This document shows positions 18,240 through 26,375 of a stretch of DNA of 64,000 bases, in pieces. Made by a program: the position numbers and the translations under genes. How positions within the stretch are numbered: the first letter of the stretch is position 1; every line of letters starts with the position of its first letter. Origin of the DNA: Novosphingobium sp. PC22D (lineage in GTDB: Bacteria; Pseudomonadota; Alphaproteobacteria; Sphingomonadales; Sphingomonadaceae); assembly GCF_002556635.1 (NCBI RefSeq), contig NZ_MWMO01000009.1, positions 1-64,000 on the forward strand. Direction: 5' to 3'. Under the pieces are notes generated by a model that saw nothing but the letters and a program-made list of their open reading frames with translations, was not told the DNA's origin and did not search any database.

Positions 18240-18264
18240 AACGCGTATTCGGCGATCGCGTTCC
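18240..18264 (-). promoter_or_regulatory. EcfG-type general stress promoter
   Basis: On the minus strand GGAAC (18264-18260) is followed by exactly 16 bases and CGTT (18243-18240). This matches the alphaproteobacterial EcfG consensus. It points toward the 180-aa exported protein, whose start is 35 bases downstream. Confidence 0.65.
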
Positions 18265-18357
18265 GAACGCGCCGCCGGGACGCGTGCTTCGTGCTTGCGT
18301 CACATGGCGTGGCTACGGCATGCTTCCCGCACCGGGGATCGAGAGTGGAGCGAGGCG

Positions 18358-18687
18358 ATGGAATTCGAGAAGGTCGCGGCCGAAGGCGAGATCGCATCGG
18401 GGCAACTGATGCCGATCGAGGCGAAGGGGCTCAAACTCCTGCTCGCCCGCGTGGGAGACCGTTACTATGCCTCGCAGCGCAAGTGCCCGCATCTCGGCTT
18501 CAATTTGTGTCGCGGCAAGATCGAGGACGGCGCGGTCGTGTGTCCGTTGCACAAGGCCAAGTTCGACCTCGAGACCGGACGCATCGAACGCGACCCCAGA
18601 CTGTTGTTCATCGGCATGAAGGCGAAGACGGACCTTACGACCTATCCGGTAAAGGTCGAGGAAGGAGCGATACTGGTCGGAGTTTGA
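18358..18687 (+). CDS. Rieske-type [2Fe-2S] ferredoxin
   Basis: The 109-aa protein has both Rieske halves with standard spacing: CPHLGF (Cys43, His45) and CPLHKAKF (Cys62, His65). No oxygenase catalytic domain follows, so this is a small soluble ferredoxin or NirD-like subunit. The ATG at 18358 follows a GGAG stretch, and the upstream in-frame sequence looks non-coding. It could donate electrons to a Rieske oxygenase encoded elsewhere; none lies in the window. It sits between two genes preceded by EcfG-type promoters. Confidence 0.85.
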   Translation: MEFEKVAAEGEIASGQLMPIEAKGLKLLLARVGDRYYASQRKCPHLGFNLCRGKIEDGAVVCPLHKAKFDLETGRIERDPRLLFIGMKAKTDLTTYPVKVEEGAILVGV

Positions 18688-18723
18688 TCCTTCCGATCTG
18701 TGCCCGCCGCTCGTCGATAGCCT

Positions 18724-18748
18724 GGAACCGAGACGTCTCAGCCACGTT
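18724..18748 (+). promoter_or_regulatory. EcfG-type general stress promoter of the LOV kinase
   Basis: GGAAC at 18724-18728, 16-base spacer, CGTT at 18745-18748. This is an exact match to the GGAAC-N16/17-CGTT consensus, 33 bases before the kinase ATG. Confidence 0.7.
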
Positions 18749-18780
18749 GCTCAGCTTAAGGTATCGAACGAGGAACGCGC

Positions 18781-19860
18781 ATGTCTCAGGACCAGGACGG
18801 CCTTGAGCACGTCGAGCAGGCGCTGAAAGCCGGTGATGTTGACGAGGCTCCGTCACGCTTCAGGCCGGACCAGCCCGGGGATCACTTCTCCGGCGCATCC
18901 GGCTTGCTGTTCGAGCAGGCGATGGCGCAAACCCGCATGGCGGTGTGCCTCGCCGATCCGCGCCAGCCCGATACCCCGATCCTCTTCGCCAATCGCGCCT
19001 TTCGTGCCCTGACCGGCTATGACGAGCGGGATGTCATCGGCCGCAACTGCCGGTTCCTGCAGGGGCCCGACACCGATCCAGAGGCGGTGCGGCGAATCCG
19101 CGAAGCGATCCGCAACGAAGACGTCGTCGTCGTCGAGATCCTCAATTACCGCAAGGACGGCACTCCGTTCTGGAACGCGCTTCACCTGGGACCGATCTAT
19201 CGCGAGGACGGCGAACTGCTCTACTTCTTCGGTAGCCAGTGGGACGTCTCGGACGTGCGCGCCGCGCGAGCCGAGGAGCGCAACCAGCGGTTGCTCGCGC
19301 GCGAACTTTCGCACCGCATGAAGAACATGTTCTCTGTGATCTCGGGCATCGTGAATATCACCGGGCGGGTGCGCGGCATCCCCGAGGAAGCCGGTGAGAT
19401 CAACGGCCGCATCCAGGCGCTCGGCCGCGCCTACGAGACGACGCTCGACGAGGCTTCCAGCGGGTCGATCGAGATCGGCCCCGCGATCCGGGCGATCCTG
19501 GCGCCTTACGATGCCGACGCGGGCCGCCTGCGCTTCCTCGGCAATGGGCTGCGGGTTCATTTCGCGGCGGTATCGGTCGTCGGGCTGGTCCTGCACGAGC
19601 TGGCCGCCAATGCGACGAAATTCGGGCCGTGGTCCAACGATAGCGGTCTCGTCGAAGTCGATTGGCGGGCGGCATCCACCGACGATAGCTGGCTCGAGGT
19701 GATCTGGCGCGAGACGGGCGGGCCGCGAGTCCCGCAGCGAGCGCAGGAGCCGGGGACCGGCACCGCGATCGTCGACCGCATGCTGCGCCACGCCGGCGGC
19801 GCTATTGAGCGGCGCTGGAGGCCAGAGGGCTTCGAGGCCGTCATTTCCATTCCAGCCTAG
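18781..19860 (+). CDS. LOV-domain HWE-family sensor histidine kinase
   Basis: The 359-aa protein has a PAS/LOV domain (about residues 45-160) with the photoactive motif GRNCRFLQG; Cys90 would form the flavin adduct under blue light. An HWE kinase core follows: phosphoacceptor His178 in ELSHRMKNMF, LHELAANATKFG as N-box (His272, Asn277) and WRE at 309-311. A GTGTAIVDRML nucleotide loop follows. There is no membrane segment. Kinases of this class often feed the PhyR/NepR/EcfG general stress pathway. An EcfG-type promoter upstream and a response regulator 12 bases downstream fit a light-tuned stress module. Confidence 0.9.
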   Translation: MSQDQDGLEHVEQALKAGDVDEAPSRFRPDQPGDHFSGASGLLFEQAMAQTRMAVCLADPRQPDTPILFANRAFRALTGYDERDVIGRNCRFLQGPDTDPEAVRRIREAIRNEDVVVVEILNYRKDGTPFWNALHLGPIYREDGELLYFFGSQWDVSDVRAARAEERNQRLLARELSHRMKNMFSVISGIVNITGRVRGIPEEAGEINGRIQALGRAYETTLDEASSGSIEIGPAIRAILAPYDADAGRLRFLGNGLRVHFAAVSVVGLVLHELAANATKFGPWSNDSGLVEVDWRAASTDDSWLEVIWRETGGPRVPQRAQEPGTGTAIVDRMLRHAGGAIERRWRPEGFEAVISIPA

Positions 19861-19872
19861 GAGTTGCAATTC

Positions 19873-20262
19873 ATGGAACGATCCGGACAGACCATTCTGT
19901 TGCTCGAGGACGAGCCGCTGATCCTCATGGATCTGGAGTTCGCCGCCGAGGAACTTGGCTGTCTGCCGCTTTGCGCTTCGGACGTGGAACGCGCTCTTTC
20001 GCTTATCGAGGGCCATCCCGAAGTCGACGCTGCCGTGCTCGACGTCTCGCTCAAGGACCGCGAGACATGCATACCTGTCGCCCGCGCGCTGCAGGAGCGC
20101 GGAATCCCCTTCCTGCTCCATTCGGGCGATCTTGACCGCAAGGACGAAAACGTGCGCGAACTCGACGCCATGCTGATCGCCAAGCCCGCAGATGCGGCCG
20201 AGGTGATCGGCGCCTCGCTGCGACTCACGGCGCAGGCCGCGCGGGAAGACGAAGAGGTGTGA
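19873..20262 (+). CDS. single-domain response regulator
   Basis: This 129-aa receiver-only protein has the acidic pocket LEDEP (residues 11-15), phosphoacceptor Asp57 in VLDVSL, the switch Ser84 in PFLLHSGD and Lys104 in IAKP. PFLLHSGD occupies the place of the PFxFATGY motif seen in FAT-GUY regulators such as SdrG, so it may be a divergent relative. The ATG at 19873 follows AGGAG by 9 bases; the in-frame TTG at 19864 is rejected. It is almost certainly cotranscribed with the LOV kinase and probably its phosphorylation partner. No output domain is present. Confidence 0.88.
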   Translation: MERSGQTILLLEDEPLILMDLEFAAEELGCLPLCASDVERALSLIEGHPEVDAAVLDVSLKDRETCIPVARALQERGIPFLLHSGDLDRKDENVRELDAMLIAKPADAAEVIGASLRLTAQAAREDEEV

Positions 20263-20328
20263 AACCCGCGCCCGTGCGGGGCAGATTCCCAGTGCGGAAC
20301 CCGCCCGGCCTCGAGAGCCGCGGGGACG

Positions 20329-20766
20329 TTAGGGCGACCAGCCTTCCGGCGCGAGTTCGAAGCCCGCGAAATCGAAACCCGGCGAGACGACGCAACTCAC
20401 CAGGCACCAGCCGCCCAGCGGCTCGGCGGCTTGCCAGTGACCCGCTGGCACGAGGCCTTGCGGGGAATCGCCAGCGATCGGGTCGGGGCCAAGCCGGACG
20501 TGGCCGATCGGCGCGTTTTCGCCGGTCGCGACTGAGAGCCGAAGCGGGGCCCCGGCATGCCAGAACCATAGCTCGGCGGCATCGACGCGGTGCCAGTGCG
20601 AGCGCTGGTGCGCCTCGAGCAGGAAGTGGATCGCGGTCGCTGTGGCGCGCTCGCCCACGGGCGCGGCCGCGCGCCAGGTCTCGCGGAACCAGCCGCCCTC
20701 GGGATGCGGTTCGAGCCCGAGCCGGGCGATGATCTGCTGCGGATCGGTCGAGGCGGTGGTCGGCAT
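20329..20766 (-). CDS. cupin family protein (DUF985-like)
   Basis: The 145-aa protein matches the Cupin_5/DUF985 pattern: an N-terminal HPEGGWFRETW, then AIHFLLEAHQRSHWHRVDAAELWFWHAGAPL, with His residues suited to metal binding, and a C-terminal GWCLVSCVVSPGFDFAGFEL. The fold is a small double-stranded beta barrel. Its ATG shares one base with the stop of the GMC oxidoreductase (TGATG), so the two are translationally coupled. Biochemical role unknown; sugar or small-molecule binding is possible. Confidence 0.82.
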   Translation of the reverse strand: MPTTASTDPQQIIARLGLEPHPEGGWFRETWRAAAPVGERATATAIHFLLEAHQRSHWHRVDAAELWFWHAGAPLRLSVATGENAPIGHVRLGPDPIAGDSPQGLVPAGHWQAAEPLGGWCLVSCVVSPGFDFAGFELAPEGWSP

Positions 20767-22346
20767 CAGCGGTCCTCCAGGATCATTTCGGCGCCTTTCT
20801 CTGCGATCATCATCACCGGCGCATTGGTGTTGCCCGAGGTGATCGTTGGCATCACCGAGGCGTCGATGACGCGCAGTCGCTCGATCCCGTTGACCCGCAG
20901 CCGGGAATCGACCACCGCGCCCATCGCTGCTGTGCCGACCGGGTGGAAGATGGTCGTTCCGATGTCACCCGCGGCGCGTTGCAGGTCCTCGTCCGACTGC
21001 GCCTGCGGGCCCGGGCGGATCTCCTCGGGTCGAAAGCCGGAGAGCGCGGGCTGCGCTGCTATGCGCCGCGTCATGCGGATCGCCTCGGCGGCGACGCGGC
21101 GGTCTTCCTCGGCGGCGAGGTAGTTGGGGCGGATCTGCGGCGCGATGTCACCGTCGGCGGCGACGATGTGGCTCGCGCCCCGGCTTTCGGGCCGCAAGTT
21201 GCACACGCTCGCGGTGAATGCGGGGAAGGCATCGAGATTGCCGCCGAAGGCTTCGAGGCTGAGCGGCTGGACGTGATATTCGAGGTTCGCGGTCTCGAAG
21301 CGCGGATCGCTCTTGGTGAAGATGCCGAGCTGGCTCGGCGCCATCGCCATCGGGCCGCTGCGGCGCAGGACGTATTCGAGGCCGATCAGGGCCTTGCCGA
21401 GCAGCGACCCGGCGCGCTGGTTGAGCGTCGGCACATCGCTGACCTTGAAGGCGCAGCGCAATTGCAAGTGGTCCTGGAGGTTCGCGCCGACAGCGGGATT
21501 GTCGACCAGCGGCGCGATACCGAGCCGCGACAGCAGCGCGCCGTCGCCGATGCCCGAGCGTTCGAGGATCGCGGGCGAGCCGATCGCGCCCGCCGCGAGC
21601 ACGACTTCGCCCCGCGCCGTGGCCTCGTGAGCCGTCTCGCCGAGGCGGTAGGCGATCCCGGCGGCGCGGCCCTCGCGCGCGATCACGCGATCGACATGCG
21701 CGCCGGTGACCACGCGCAGGTTGGCGCGGGTCTTCACGGGCTTGAGAAAGGCGTCCGACGCACTCCAGCGCCAGCCCTTGCGCTGGGTCACCTGGAAATA
21801 GCTGACGCCCTCGTTGTCGCCGGTGTTGAAGTCGTCGATCGCCGGAATGCCGGCCTCGACCGCCGCGGCGCGGAAGGCTTCGAGGATGTCCCAGCGCAGC
21901 CGCTGGCGCTCGACCCGGATCTCGCCGCCGCCGCCGTGAAATTCGCTCGGGCCGTCGAAGTGGTCTTCCGAGCGCCGGAAATAGGGCAGCACCTCGTCCC
22001 AGCCCCAGCCGGTGTTCCCGGCCTGGCGCCAGCCGTCGTAGTCCGCTGCCTGGCCGCGCATGTAGATCATGCCGTTGATCGAAGAGCAGCCGCCGAGCAC
22101 CTTGCCGCGCGGATACTTGAGCGCGCGGCCGTTCAGCCCCGCCTCGGCCTGGGTCGACATGCACCAGTCGGTGCGCGGATTGCCGATGCAATAGAGGTAA
22201 CCGACCGGAACCCGAATCCAGATGTAGTTGTCGCGCCCGCCTGCTTCGAGCAACAGAACGCGGTTGCGGGAATCGGCGCTCAGGCGATTGGCAAGCACGC
22301 AACCGGCGCTGCCGCCGCCCACGACGATGTAGTCGAATTCGTCCAT
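20766..22346 (-). CDS. GMC family FAD-dependent oxidoreductase (choline dehydrogenase-like)
   Basis: The 526-aa enzyme begins with the ADP-binding loop YIVVGGGSAGCVLANRL and LLLEAGG. It contains both GMC signatures, PRGKVLGGCSSINGMIYMRG and GAIGSPAILERSGIGD. The C-terminal part has FHPVGTAAMG and ASVMPTITSGNTNAPVMMIAEKGAEMI, including the catalytic His-Asn type site. Members oxidise alcohols such as choline, alkanols or polyethylene glycol. No cytochrome or betaine genes accompany it, so choline itself is not favoured. It is coupled to the downstream cupin gene. Confidence 0.9.
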   Translation of the reverse strand: MDEFDYIVVGGGSAGCVLANRLSADSRNRVLLLEAGGRDNYIWIRVPVGYLYCIGNPRTDWCMSTQAEAGLNGRALKYPRGKVLGGCSSINGMIYMRGQAADYDGWRQAGNTGWGWDEVLPYFRRSEDHFDGPSEFHGGGGEIRVERQRLRWDILEAFRAAAVEAGIPAIDDFNTGDNEGVSYFQVTQRKGWRWSASDAFLKPVKTRANLRVVTGAHVDRVIAREGRAAGIAYRLGETAHEATARGEVVLAAGAIGSPAILERSGIGDGALLSRLGIAPLVDNPAVGANLQDHLQLRCAFKVSDVPTLNQRAGSLLGKALIGLEYVLRRSGPMAMAPSQLGIFTKSDPRFETANLEYHVQPLSLEAFGGNLDAFPAFTASVCNLRPESRGASHIVAADGDIAPQIRPNYLAAEEDRRVAAEAIRMTRRIAAQPALSGFRPEEIRPGPQAQSDEDLQRAAGDIGTTIFHPVGTAAMGAVVDSRLRVNGIERLRVIDASVMPTITSGNTNAPVMMIAEKGAEMILEDR

Positions 22347-22483
22347 CTCCGCGGGGGCTAGGCCTGCATTCCGCCGCGATCAAGTGCGCGTGGGCGATGA
22401 GGCGTCGCGGGGCGGTGGTGGAGGTTGAAGCAGGCCCGCCGCAGGCTAGACTGAGGCCAAACACGGTTCCGAGGGAGAGCTTC

Positions 22484-22534
22484 ATGACTGCCACCATGCC
22501 CACGTCGTCCTCGCCTCGCCGATCGCGCGCGTGA
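22484..22534 (+). CDS. possible 16-codon leader ORF
   Basis: A strong GAGGGAGAG site precedes an ATG whose frame (MTATMPTSSSPRRSRA) stops at a TGA that overlaps the next gene's GTG (GTGA at 22531-22534). It could feed ribosomes to the LLM gene, which lacks its own clear site. A frameshift in the LLM 5' end is an alternative explanation. Confidence 0.25.
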   Translation: MTATMPTSSSPRRSRA

Positions 22535-23388
22535 CCGTGCCGAAGATCGGCAAGGTCGGCATCTGGTCGCTCGAACTGCGTTTCGGCGACCCTGACGAAA
22601 GCAGCCGTGCCGCCGCGGAGATCGAAAAGATGGGCTTCGGCACGATCTGGATTCCGGGCGGCATCGACGACGGCGCGCCCGGGGATGTCGAGCGGCTGCT
22701 GCGGGCCACCTCCACGATCACGATCGCCACGGGCATCCTCAATATCTGGAAGCACGATCCGGCCGAGCTTGCCGCCTGGTTCGCGGGGCTCGCGGCGGAC
22801 CAGCAGGCCCGCACGCTGCTGGGCATCGGCGTGAGCCATGGGCCGCTGATCGGCGAGGCATGGGCCAAGCCGCTCGCCAAGACCAGCGCGTTTCTCGACG
22901 GATTTCTCGGTGCCGGGATGCCCGCCGACAATGTCTGCCTGGCAGCGCTCGGGCCAAAGATGCTGGCGCTTTCGGGCGAGCGGACGGCGGGGGCGCATCC
23001 CTATCTGGTCAGTCCGTCGCACAGCGCCGAGGCGCGCGCGATTCTCGGACCCGACAAGCTGCTCGCGCCCGAGCAGGGCGTCATCCTCGAAACCGATCCC
23101 GGCAAGGCGCGCGAACTCGCGGTCGAGGCTCTGGCCCACTATCGCGAGTTGCCCAACTATCGGAACAACTGGCACAGGCTTGGCTTCACCGAAACCGAGA
23201 TCAACGATCTCGACGATCGCCTGCTCCACGCGCTTTTCGCCATGGGCGATGCCTCGCGGGCACGCGAGCGGGTGCGCGAGCATCACGCGGCGGGGGCGGA
23301 TCATGTCTGCATGCAGGTGATCGGCTGCAACGGCTCGTTCGACGCACTCGTCGAAAAGTGCCGCCAATTGGCAAAAGTGCTCTTTTGA
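22531..23388 (+). CDS. LLM-class flavin/F420-dependent oxidoreductase-like protein
   Basis: The 285-aa protein has the bacterial luciferase-like TIM-barrel pattern: GKVGIWSLELRF at the start, EIEKMGFGTIWIPGG, STITIATGILNIWKHDP and RTLLGIGVSHGP. It resembles the probable F420-dependent group (TIGR03620 type, about 280-300 aa). A GTG at 22531 is the only sensible start, and it overlaps the stop of a short leader frame. Its TGA overlaps the ATG of the SRPBCC gene (TGATG), so the two are coupled. The cofactor may be FMN or F420; the substrate is unknown. Confidence 0.8.
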   Translation: MTVPKIGKVGIWSLELRFGDPDESSRAAAEIEKMGFGTIWIPGGIDDGAPGDVERLLRATSTITIATGILNIWKHDPAELAAWFAGLAADQQARTLLGIGVSHGPLIGEAWAKPLAKTSAFLDGFLGAGMPADNVCLAALGPKMLALSGERTAGAHPYLVSPSHSAEARAILGPDKLLAPEQGVILETDPGKARELAVEALAHYRELPNYRNNWHRLGFTETEINDLDDRLLHALFAMGDASRARERVREHHAAGADHVCMQVIGCNGSFDALVEKCRQLAKVLF

Positions 23389-23900
23389 TGGGGGTCGGCC
23401 CGATCGAAACGCCCGCGTTTGTCCGTGCGACGGGCGCCGTGCGGCCCGATGGGCCCTGCGTGAGCCACGCGATCGAAATCGATGCGCCCCCTGAGATGGT
23501 CTGGGACTTCATTGCCGACTTCGAGGGATGGGGCACGTGGAATCCGCTCTACATCGAAACCTCGGGTCCGGCCGAAGTCGGTCGGACGCTCCGATTCACC
23601 GTTGTCGTGCCGGGCCTCAGGCCCCGCAAGGCCAGGGCCCAGGTCTATACGGTGGTGCGGGACGAACTGCTCGAATATGGCCTGACCGCGCTTGCGGGGA
23701 TGCTCAAGGCGTTCCGTTATGTGTCGGTCGAGGAGATTTCGCCGACCCGCTGCCGGGTCGACAATGGCGAGATCATGGCGGGACCGGTGGGCCGCCTCGT
23801 CGCGCGCTCGATGGGACACAAGGTCCGCAACGGGCTGGAAGCCATGAACCTGGCGCTGAAATCGGTGGCCGAGCGCAAATGGCGCGGTCGGCCGGTCTGA
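23388..23900 (+). CDS. SRPBCC domain-containing protein
   Basis: The 170-aa protein has a polyketide-cyclase/START-like pattern: SHAIEIDAPPEMVWDFIADFEGWGTWNPLY, then GRTLRFTVVVPGL and a final long helix (RLVARSMGHKVRNGLEAMNLALKSVAERK). This layout binds a hydrophobic ligand in a central cavity. I start at 23388, where the ATG overlaps the LLM stop, and reject longer frames. Pairing with an LLM oxidoreductase hints that it carries or cyclises the oxidoreductase substrate, but this is inference. Confidence 0.82.
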   Translation: MGVGPIETPAFVRATGAVRPDGPCVSHAIEIDAPPEMVWDFIADFEGWGTWNPLYIETSGPAEVGRTLRFTVVVPGLRPRKARAQVYTVVRDELLEYGLTALAGMLKAFRYVSVEEISPTRCRVDNGEIMAGPVGRLVARSMGHKVRNGLEAMNLALKSVAERKWRGRPV

Positions 23901-24258
23901 CACTCTGGGGCGTTGCCTTGGCCCACTGTCGGAAAAACTGACAAGGTCGAGAATCGATCGGAAATTGCCCGTTTCGGTGCGTTCAGTCCCGTCTTTTAAC
24001 CGATCGTCAACGCTTCGAGGTCTATTTTTCGCTCGTCGGGGCAGGCGGCGGTGTCGCCTTTTTTGACAGGAATCGTCGGCGCCGGCGCCCGCGTTTCGGG
24101 GGGAGCGCAAGCGGTGCCACGCGGAACGCCGTGCCAGATCATCTTGGCGGTTCGCGTCGCGCGTCGACGATTCCGGTTGCCCGACGATCCCGCCCTTTTT
24201 GCTGTCCTACATGTTGTGTCCGGGTCAGAACCGGCGTTTTGCCGCGTGAGGACAATAC
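23901..24258. other. 358-bp intergenic region
   Basis: No convincing gene is present. It contains one weak terminator-like hairpin (24043-24064). The 3' half is very GC-rich and leads to the lysozyme-like gene. No clear promoter consensus or EcfG-type box was found. Confidence 0.4.
24043..24064 (+). terminator. weak Rho-independent terminator candidate
   Basis: AGGCG, a seven-base loop and CGCCT are followed by a run of six T (24059-24064). The stem is only 5 bp, but position and T run fit the end of the LLM-SRPBCC transcript. Confidence 0.3.
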
Positions 24259-25044
24259 ATGAACAGAAAGCCTGTATTCGACGCCGTTCGCGATTTGCTC
24301 GGGCGCGGCTTCACCCAGGCCGAGGTCGATGCGCTCGATGCCGCGATCGATTTCGCCCTGGCGGAACCGAAGCGCGAGAGCGAGCCGGAGCGCGAAGCGC
24401 CGCCGGCGCGGCGACTCGGAGCCTTGTCGGCGCGGTTCGAGAGCGGAGGGCGCGGGCCGGGCACGATATCGTCGGGGCGGGCCGATCCCGGCGGAGTATC
24501 CTACGGAACCTACCAGCTTTCCTCGCGCGCCGGCACCGCCGCCGCGTTCGTCGCGTCCGAGGGCCGGCCCTGGTCGGCCGAGCTGGGCCGCGCGGCGCCG
24601 GGCACGCCGGCGTTTTCGGCTGCGTGGAAAGCGATCGCCGATCGTGAGCCCGCGCGCTTCGGAGCGGCGCAGCATGCCTATATCGAACGCACCCACTACC
24701 AGCCGGCGATCACTGCGGTCCTCCGGAAAACCGGGCTCGACCTCGACATGCGCCACAATGCGGTGCGCGACGCGACATGGTCGAGCGCGGTGCAGCACGG
24801 CGGCGCGGCGGGCATCCTGTCGGACGCGGTGGCGCGGGCCGACGCCTTGTTCGGCCGTGCGGATCGGCTCTTCGACGAGGCGCTGGTCGAAGCGATCTAC
24901 GCGCTGCGGTCGGCCTATGTCGAACGGCTGGCGAAGCGGTCCTCCGGGGCCACGCGCAAGCTGCTGCTGTCGATCGTCGCCGAACGCTATCCGAGCGAGC
25001 GCGCCGACGCCCTGAGGATGTTCGATGAGAAGCCAGGCGATTAG
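24259..25044 (+). CDS. lysozyme-like / VgrG-related hydrolase
   Basis: The 261-aa protein starts with a helical segment (FDAVRDLLGRGFTQAEVDALDAAID) that I associate with sphingomonad lysozyme-like proteins. A charged Glu/Arg linker and a catalytic-looking domain follow: ARFESGGRGPGTISSG, ADPGGVSYGTYQLSS and AWKAIADREP. The FESG Glu is the likely acid catalyst in lysozyme-like folds, and this layout is seen in proteins labelled VgrG-related. No signal peptide is present. A role in peptidoglycan cleavage is inferred. There are no phage or secretion genes nearby. Confidence 0.6.
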   Translation: MNRKPVFDAVRDLLGRGFTQAEVDALDAAIDFALAEPKRESEPEREAPPARRLGALSARFESGGRGPGTISSGRADPGGVSYGTYQLSSRAGTAAAFVASEGRPWSAELGRAAPGTPAFSAAWKAIADREPARFGAAQHAYIERTHYQPAITAVLRKTGLDLDMRHNAVRDATWSSAVQHGGAAGILSDAVARADALFGRADRLFDEALVEAIYALRSAYVERLAKRSSGATRKLLLSIVAERYPSERADALRMFDEKPGD

Positions 25045-25103
25045 ACCTTGCCGGGGCGCGGCCGATCGCCTTTGTTGCCCGCCGTTGCAGGAAGGGAACA
25101 ACG

Positions 25104-26366
25104 ATGCGCCGTCAACTCGTCCTTGCCGTGGCCGCCCTCGCGGGTCTGCCGCAAATCGCCGCTGCGGCGTCGCCCGAGCAAACCGCGGCCGCGGCGCTGA
25201 CCGCGGCTCCGGTGTGGGACGGTCACAATGACGTGCCCGAACAGTTGCGCGAACGCTACAAGGACGTGATCGCCGACTTCGATTTCACCGATACGACCGG
25301 CACCGCCGATCCGGAAAACGACAGGATTGCGATGCACACCGATCTCGCCCGGCTGCGCAAGGGCAAGGTCGGGGCACAGTTCTGGTCGGTCTGGGTCTCG
25401 CCGAACCTTTCCGAGCAGCAGGCGGTGCAGGCCGTTCTCGAGCAGATCGACGTGCTCAAGCGGCTGGTGGCGCGCTATCCCGGCAATCTGGAGTACGCCA
25501 CGAGCGCGGCGGATGTCGAAAACGCGATGGCCGAGGGCCGCATCGCCTCGCTGATCGGCATGGAAGGCGGCCATTCGATCGGTTCCTCGCTAGCGGTGCT
25601 GCGCCAGATGTATGCGCTCGGCGCGCGGTACATGACGCTGGCGCACTTCAAGAACACGCCTTGGGCGGACAGCGCGACCGACAAGCCCGAGCATGACGGC
25701 CTGACCGATTTCGGCCGCGACGTGGTGCGCGAGATGCAGCGCATTGGCATGCTCGTTGACCTCAGCCACGTCAGCGAGGCGACCATGCTCGACACGCTCG
25801 ACGTGGCGAAGGCGCCGGTGATGTTCAGCCATTCGGGCGCGCGCGCGATCGACGGGCATCCGCGCAACGTGCCCGACACCGTCCTGTCGAAGCTCAAGGC
25901 TAATGGTGGCATCGTCATGGTGGTGACGCTGCCAGCCTATGTCAGCGATGAGACGCGCCGCTGGTCGGCGGCGCACGATGCCGAGAAGGCGCGCGCCGAT
26001 GCGCTTCATATCGGCGATCCGGAGGGTGCCAAAGCGGCACTCGCGGCATGGGAAAATGCCAATCCGGCGCCGCGATCGACGGTCAGTCAGGTCGCCGACC
26101 ACGTCGATCACATCGTCAAGGTCGCCGGGATCGACCACGTCGGCGTCGGCGCCGACTTCGACGGGATGAGCACGACGACACAATGTCTCGACGACGTCGG
26201 CGGCTATCCCGCGCTGTTCGTCGAGCTGGCGCGGCGCGGCTATTCGCGCGACGATCTGGAGAAGATCGCGAGCCGCAACATGATGCGCGTGCTCAAGGCC
26301 GCCGAAGCCTTTGCGGCGACGCAGGCCGAGGCGCCGCCGATCGAAAATCCGGCCGCAGAGTTCTAG
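25104..26366 (+). CDS. membrane dipeptidase (peptidase family M19)
   Basis: The 420-aa exported enzyme has a signal peptide (MRRQLVLAVAALAGLPQIAAAA). The M19 metal ligands are visible: His41 and Asp43 in WDGHNDVP, Glu154 in GMEGGHSIG, His222 in VDLSHVSE and His243 in FSHSGARAI. The substrate-side DHVGVGADFDGM segment is also present. Length is typical. It would cleave dipeptides, including those with D-residues, in the periplasm. It follows the lysozyme-like gene by about 60 bases, behind AGGAAGGG, so the two could be cotranscribed and act on cell-wall or dietary peptides. Confidence 0.9.
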   Translation: MRRQLVLAVAALAGLPQIAAAASPEQTAAAALTAAPVWDGHNDVPEQLRERYKDVIADFDFTDTTGTADPENDRIAMHTDLARLRKGKVGAQFWSVWVSPNLSEQQAVQAVLEQIDVLKRLVARYPGNLEYATSAADVENAMAEGRIASLIGMEGGHSIGSSLAVLRQMYALGARYMTLAHFKNTPWADSATDKPEHDGLTDFGRDVVREMQRIGMLVDLSHVSEATMLDTLDVAKAPVMFSHSGARAIDGHPRNVPDTVLSKLKANGGIVMVVTLPAYVSDETRRWSAAHDAEKARADALHIGDPEGAKAALAAWENANPAPRSTVSQVADHVDHIVKVAGIDHVGVGADFDGMSTTTQCLDDVGGYPALFVELARRGYSRDDLEKIASRNMMRVLKAAEAFAATQAEAPPIENPAAEF

Positions 26367-26375
26367 AGCAGAGTC

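Noticed and set aside
20265..20280. CCCGC-N6-GCGGG hairpin after the response regulator
   Set aside because: No T run follows and such short GC hairpins are common here, so it is not called a terminator.
21148..23367. Minus-strand 739-aa frame spanning two genes
   Set aside because: It crosses the LLM gene antisense and the GMC gene out of frame, so it cannot be one protein.
24259..25044. Type VI secretion or prophage locus
   Set aside because: A lysozyme-like/VgrG-related protein alone is not enough; no tail, sheath or phage structural genes are nearby.
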